Positions 46,401 through 46,810 of a stretch of 46,810 nt of DNA are shown here, piece by piece; within the stretch, counting starts at the first letter, position 1; every line of letters begins with the position of its first letter. Source of the stretch: Alphaproteobacteria bacterium (GTDB lineage: Bacteria; Pseudomonadota; Alphaproteobacteria; Micropepsales; Micropepsaceae). The notes under the pieces were generated by a model. The model was not told the origin of the DNA. It saw only the letters and a list, made by a program, of their open reading frames with translations, and did not search any database. Where the stretch lies: contig JACADY010000019.1 in the NCBI GenBank assembly GCA_013389115.1, positions 1 to 46,810 of the forward strand, in the 5' to 3' direction. The translations under genes and the position numbers were made by a program.

Positions 46401-46482
46401 TGAAAAGAAGCGCGAGCGCGAGGTGAAGATCGACCCCGATTCACCCTTTGCCGCCCTCGCCAACCTGAGAAAGCCGCAATAA
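43411..46482 (+). CDS. SUV3-like DExH RNA/DNA helicase with disordered C-terminus
   Basis: The 1023-residue superfamily 2 helicase resembles mitochondrial SUV3 and its alphaproteobacterial homologues. It has Walker A MAVLGPTNTGKTHYAIERML, AVDEIQLCADLDRGHVFTDR, FLVATDAIGLGLNMDVDHVA and QISGRAGRYRSDGTFGVT. After the helicase core comes a helical region and a linker rich in Pro and Ala (about 770-840), then KGFPISPAMLSLLGCGAPDM and a 110-residue Arg/Pro/Glu-rich disordered tail ending PDSPFAALANLRKP. Homologues lie near rpmB and methylmalonyl-CoA mutase in other alphaproteobacteria, as I recall. It probably unwinds RNA in a degradosome-like role. The ATG at 43411 is preferred over the TTG three bases earlier. 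Confidence 0.85.
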   Translation: MTVPAHLRDQTREPATASRIMAVLGPTNTGKTHYAIERMLAHRSGMIGLPLRLLAREIYDRVCAEKGPEAVALVTGEEKIVPRAPDYWVCTVESMPLDIETECLAVDEIQLCADLDRGHVFTDRLLRARGKFETLFLGAETMRPVIHRILPHANFITRTRYSDLAYTGEKKLTRLPRRTAVVAFSAEAVYGIAELIRRQRGGAAVVMGALSPRTRNAQVALYQSGDVDFLVATDAIGLGLNMDVDHVAFAALEKFDGHATRPLRAQEIAQISGRAGRYRSDGTFGVTADAEPLEPAIVEQIENHRFDPVKTLQWRNSNLDFTALGSLIRSLEAMPSAKGLVRVREADDLAALKILSEDADVKACAGGTAGVKRLWEVCQVPDFRKVSRDEHVGLLATIYGHLMGHHERIPAEWIEGNIARLDNTEGDIDAIAQRIAGIRTWTYISNRSDWTENAAEFQERARAIEDKLSDALHERLSQRFIDRRTSVLMKRLRAEDDFSAVIGENGECLVENEYVGRLEGFRFAADPRALGIHGKALRAAALRGLQGEIAQRAYQLATADAKDVTLSEHGKLWWNGSVVARLMRGPHVLTPRVELLADEQLTPTARARAQDRLETWVRDHIKAQLAPLLALKTASEAEGPDSLKGPERGMAYRLAETLGSLPRAAISNEVRALQPEARTKLRALGIRFGEFSIFMPGLLKPQPAQLKALLWAIHAGLAEIPATPSAGLTSAPSDAGIPDDFYEAAGFRNLGPRVVRLDMLERLADLIRPQKPPPKGKPPLPISAPAPTPAPEPAAGETAPPPAPEAPETPAEAPAPVEIVQSDAQSPPPAEKTQETPTEPPVPPAAPKGFPISPAMLSLLGCGAPDMEGVLKALGFRAFVENAPDGTSTLLFRPRNRADVPRRFEKKEPRRPDQRPHRPQEPSKEAQGRPQEPRPPREPREHDKERPRLDKRPGPRRERFQRAEEFTRQEGAAPRENNRRPNAENAKPKPQAAPPPREKKREREVKIDPDSPFAALANLRKPQ

Positions 46483-46497
46483 AGCGGGAGCCAGGAG

Positions 46498-46645
46498 CAT
46501 GGCCGCGCATGAAGCGGGCCATCCACCCGTATCTGTCCGCCTCATGCCTAGAGGGCCGCAAAGGGCGGCCGCCTCAGGATGAGGTCTTTGCAATATCGCC
46601 CCACCCTTGAGGTGCGAGCCCGTGGCGCGCCGCGAAGGGTGAGGC
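46498..46645. repeat. Dispersed intergenic palindromic repeat, copy 5 (composite)
   Basis: It contains CATGGCCGCGCATGAAGCGG with GCCATCCACCC, then CTCATGCCTAGAGGGCCGCA and CCTCAGGATGAGG, then CCACCCTTGAGGTGCGAGCC with CGCGCCGCGAAGGGTGAGG. Same unit order as copy 4. The remaining bases to the window end (to 46810) include a run of ten Gs at 46757-46766 and a short low-GC stretch; no gene is supported there. Confidence 0.75.
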
Positions 46646-46810
46646 CCCCTTACCGGCCATGGCACCGCAACACGCCCCTTATCCCCGGGCCTTTGGCCCC
46701 GCCCTATCCTGATGCTGCCCGAGCCTGGGGGCAGAACCGCACGCGTATCGGAGGGAGGGGGGGGGGAGATGAAAATTTATGAAAACAATTAGCAACAGCT
46801 AGGGCAAGGC

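Overview
The window is a high-GC chromosomal segment of an alphaproteobacterium. Three sets of genes support this. The first is the block MsbA-like ABC exporter, rpmE, rcdA (DUF1465), DUF1192 and quinone oxidoreductase. The second is the block aroK, aroB, bolA, J-domain protein, cobS and cobT. The third is rpmB close to a SUV3-type helicase. RcdA points to a CtrA/ClpXP cell-cycle circuit. The order (Hyphomicrobiales, Parvibaculales, Micropepsales or similar) cannot be settled from the sequence alone.

Layout. 1-1.4 kb: the left edge holds the end of an IS481-family element, inserted at a CTAG site, that cuts off a secreted S9A prolyl oligopeptidase gene. 1.4-4.6 kb: a membrane-anchored paraoxonase-like beta-propeller and an ABC exporter whose Walker B aspartate is tyrosine. 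4.8-10 kb: rpmE, rcdA, DUF1192, two MDR oxidoreductases, a two-domain DoxX-like membrane protein and a TetR regulator. 9.9-13.4 kb: a minus-strand series VOC, comF, grxC, Nit amidase, DUF1178, hisI, with a divergent methyltransferase. 14.3-19.5 kb: an orphan Flp pilin, mutT and argJ, divergent from secA. 19.8-22.2 kb: two tandem epoxide hydrolases. 22.5-25.5 kb: accA, divergent from a three-gene operon (membrane protein, CxxC carboxymuconolactone-decarboxylase-like protein, ECF41 sigma factor). That operon carries a near-perfect match to the ECF41 promoter just upstream. 25.5-29.5 kb: a malyl-CoA-lyase-like protein, xerD, a secreted helical protein and a small single-TM ORF. 29.6-35.4 kb: aroK, aroB, bolA, J-domain protein, cobS, cobT. 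35.4-43 kb: a phytase-like esterase, a VUT-type membrane protein, rpmB, meaB, two DUF3108 proteins and methylmalonyl-CoA mutase. 43.4-46.5 kb: the SUV3-like helicase.

Functional links. The B12-dependent mutase, its chaperone MeaB and the CobS/CobT cobaltochelatase subunits form a coherent cobalamin/propionate theme; the malyl-CoA-lyase-like protein and AccA are other acyl-CoA enzymes in the window. The rest is mostly housekeeping: shikimate pathway, histidine and arginine synthesis, secretion, ribosomal proteins L28 and L31, and nucleotide sanitation.

At least five intergenic gaps are filled by one dispersed palindromic repeat family. No tRNA, rRNA, CRISPR or prophage was seen. I found no obvious new multi-gene system. 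The best leads are the ECF41 operon with its promoter, the IS481 end with a start-codon-sequestering hairpin, the Walker B substitution, and the leader structures before rpmB and rpmE.
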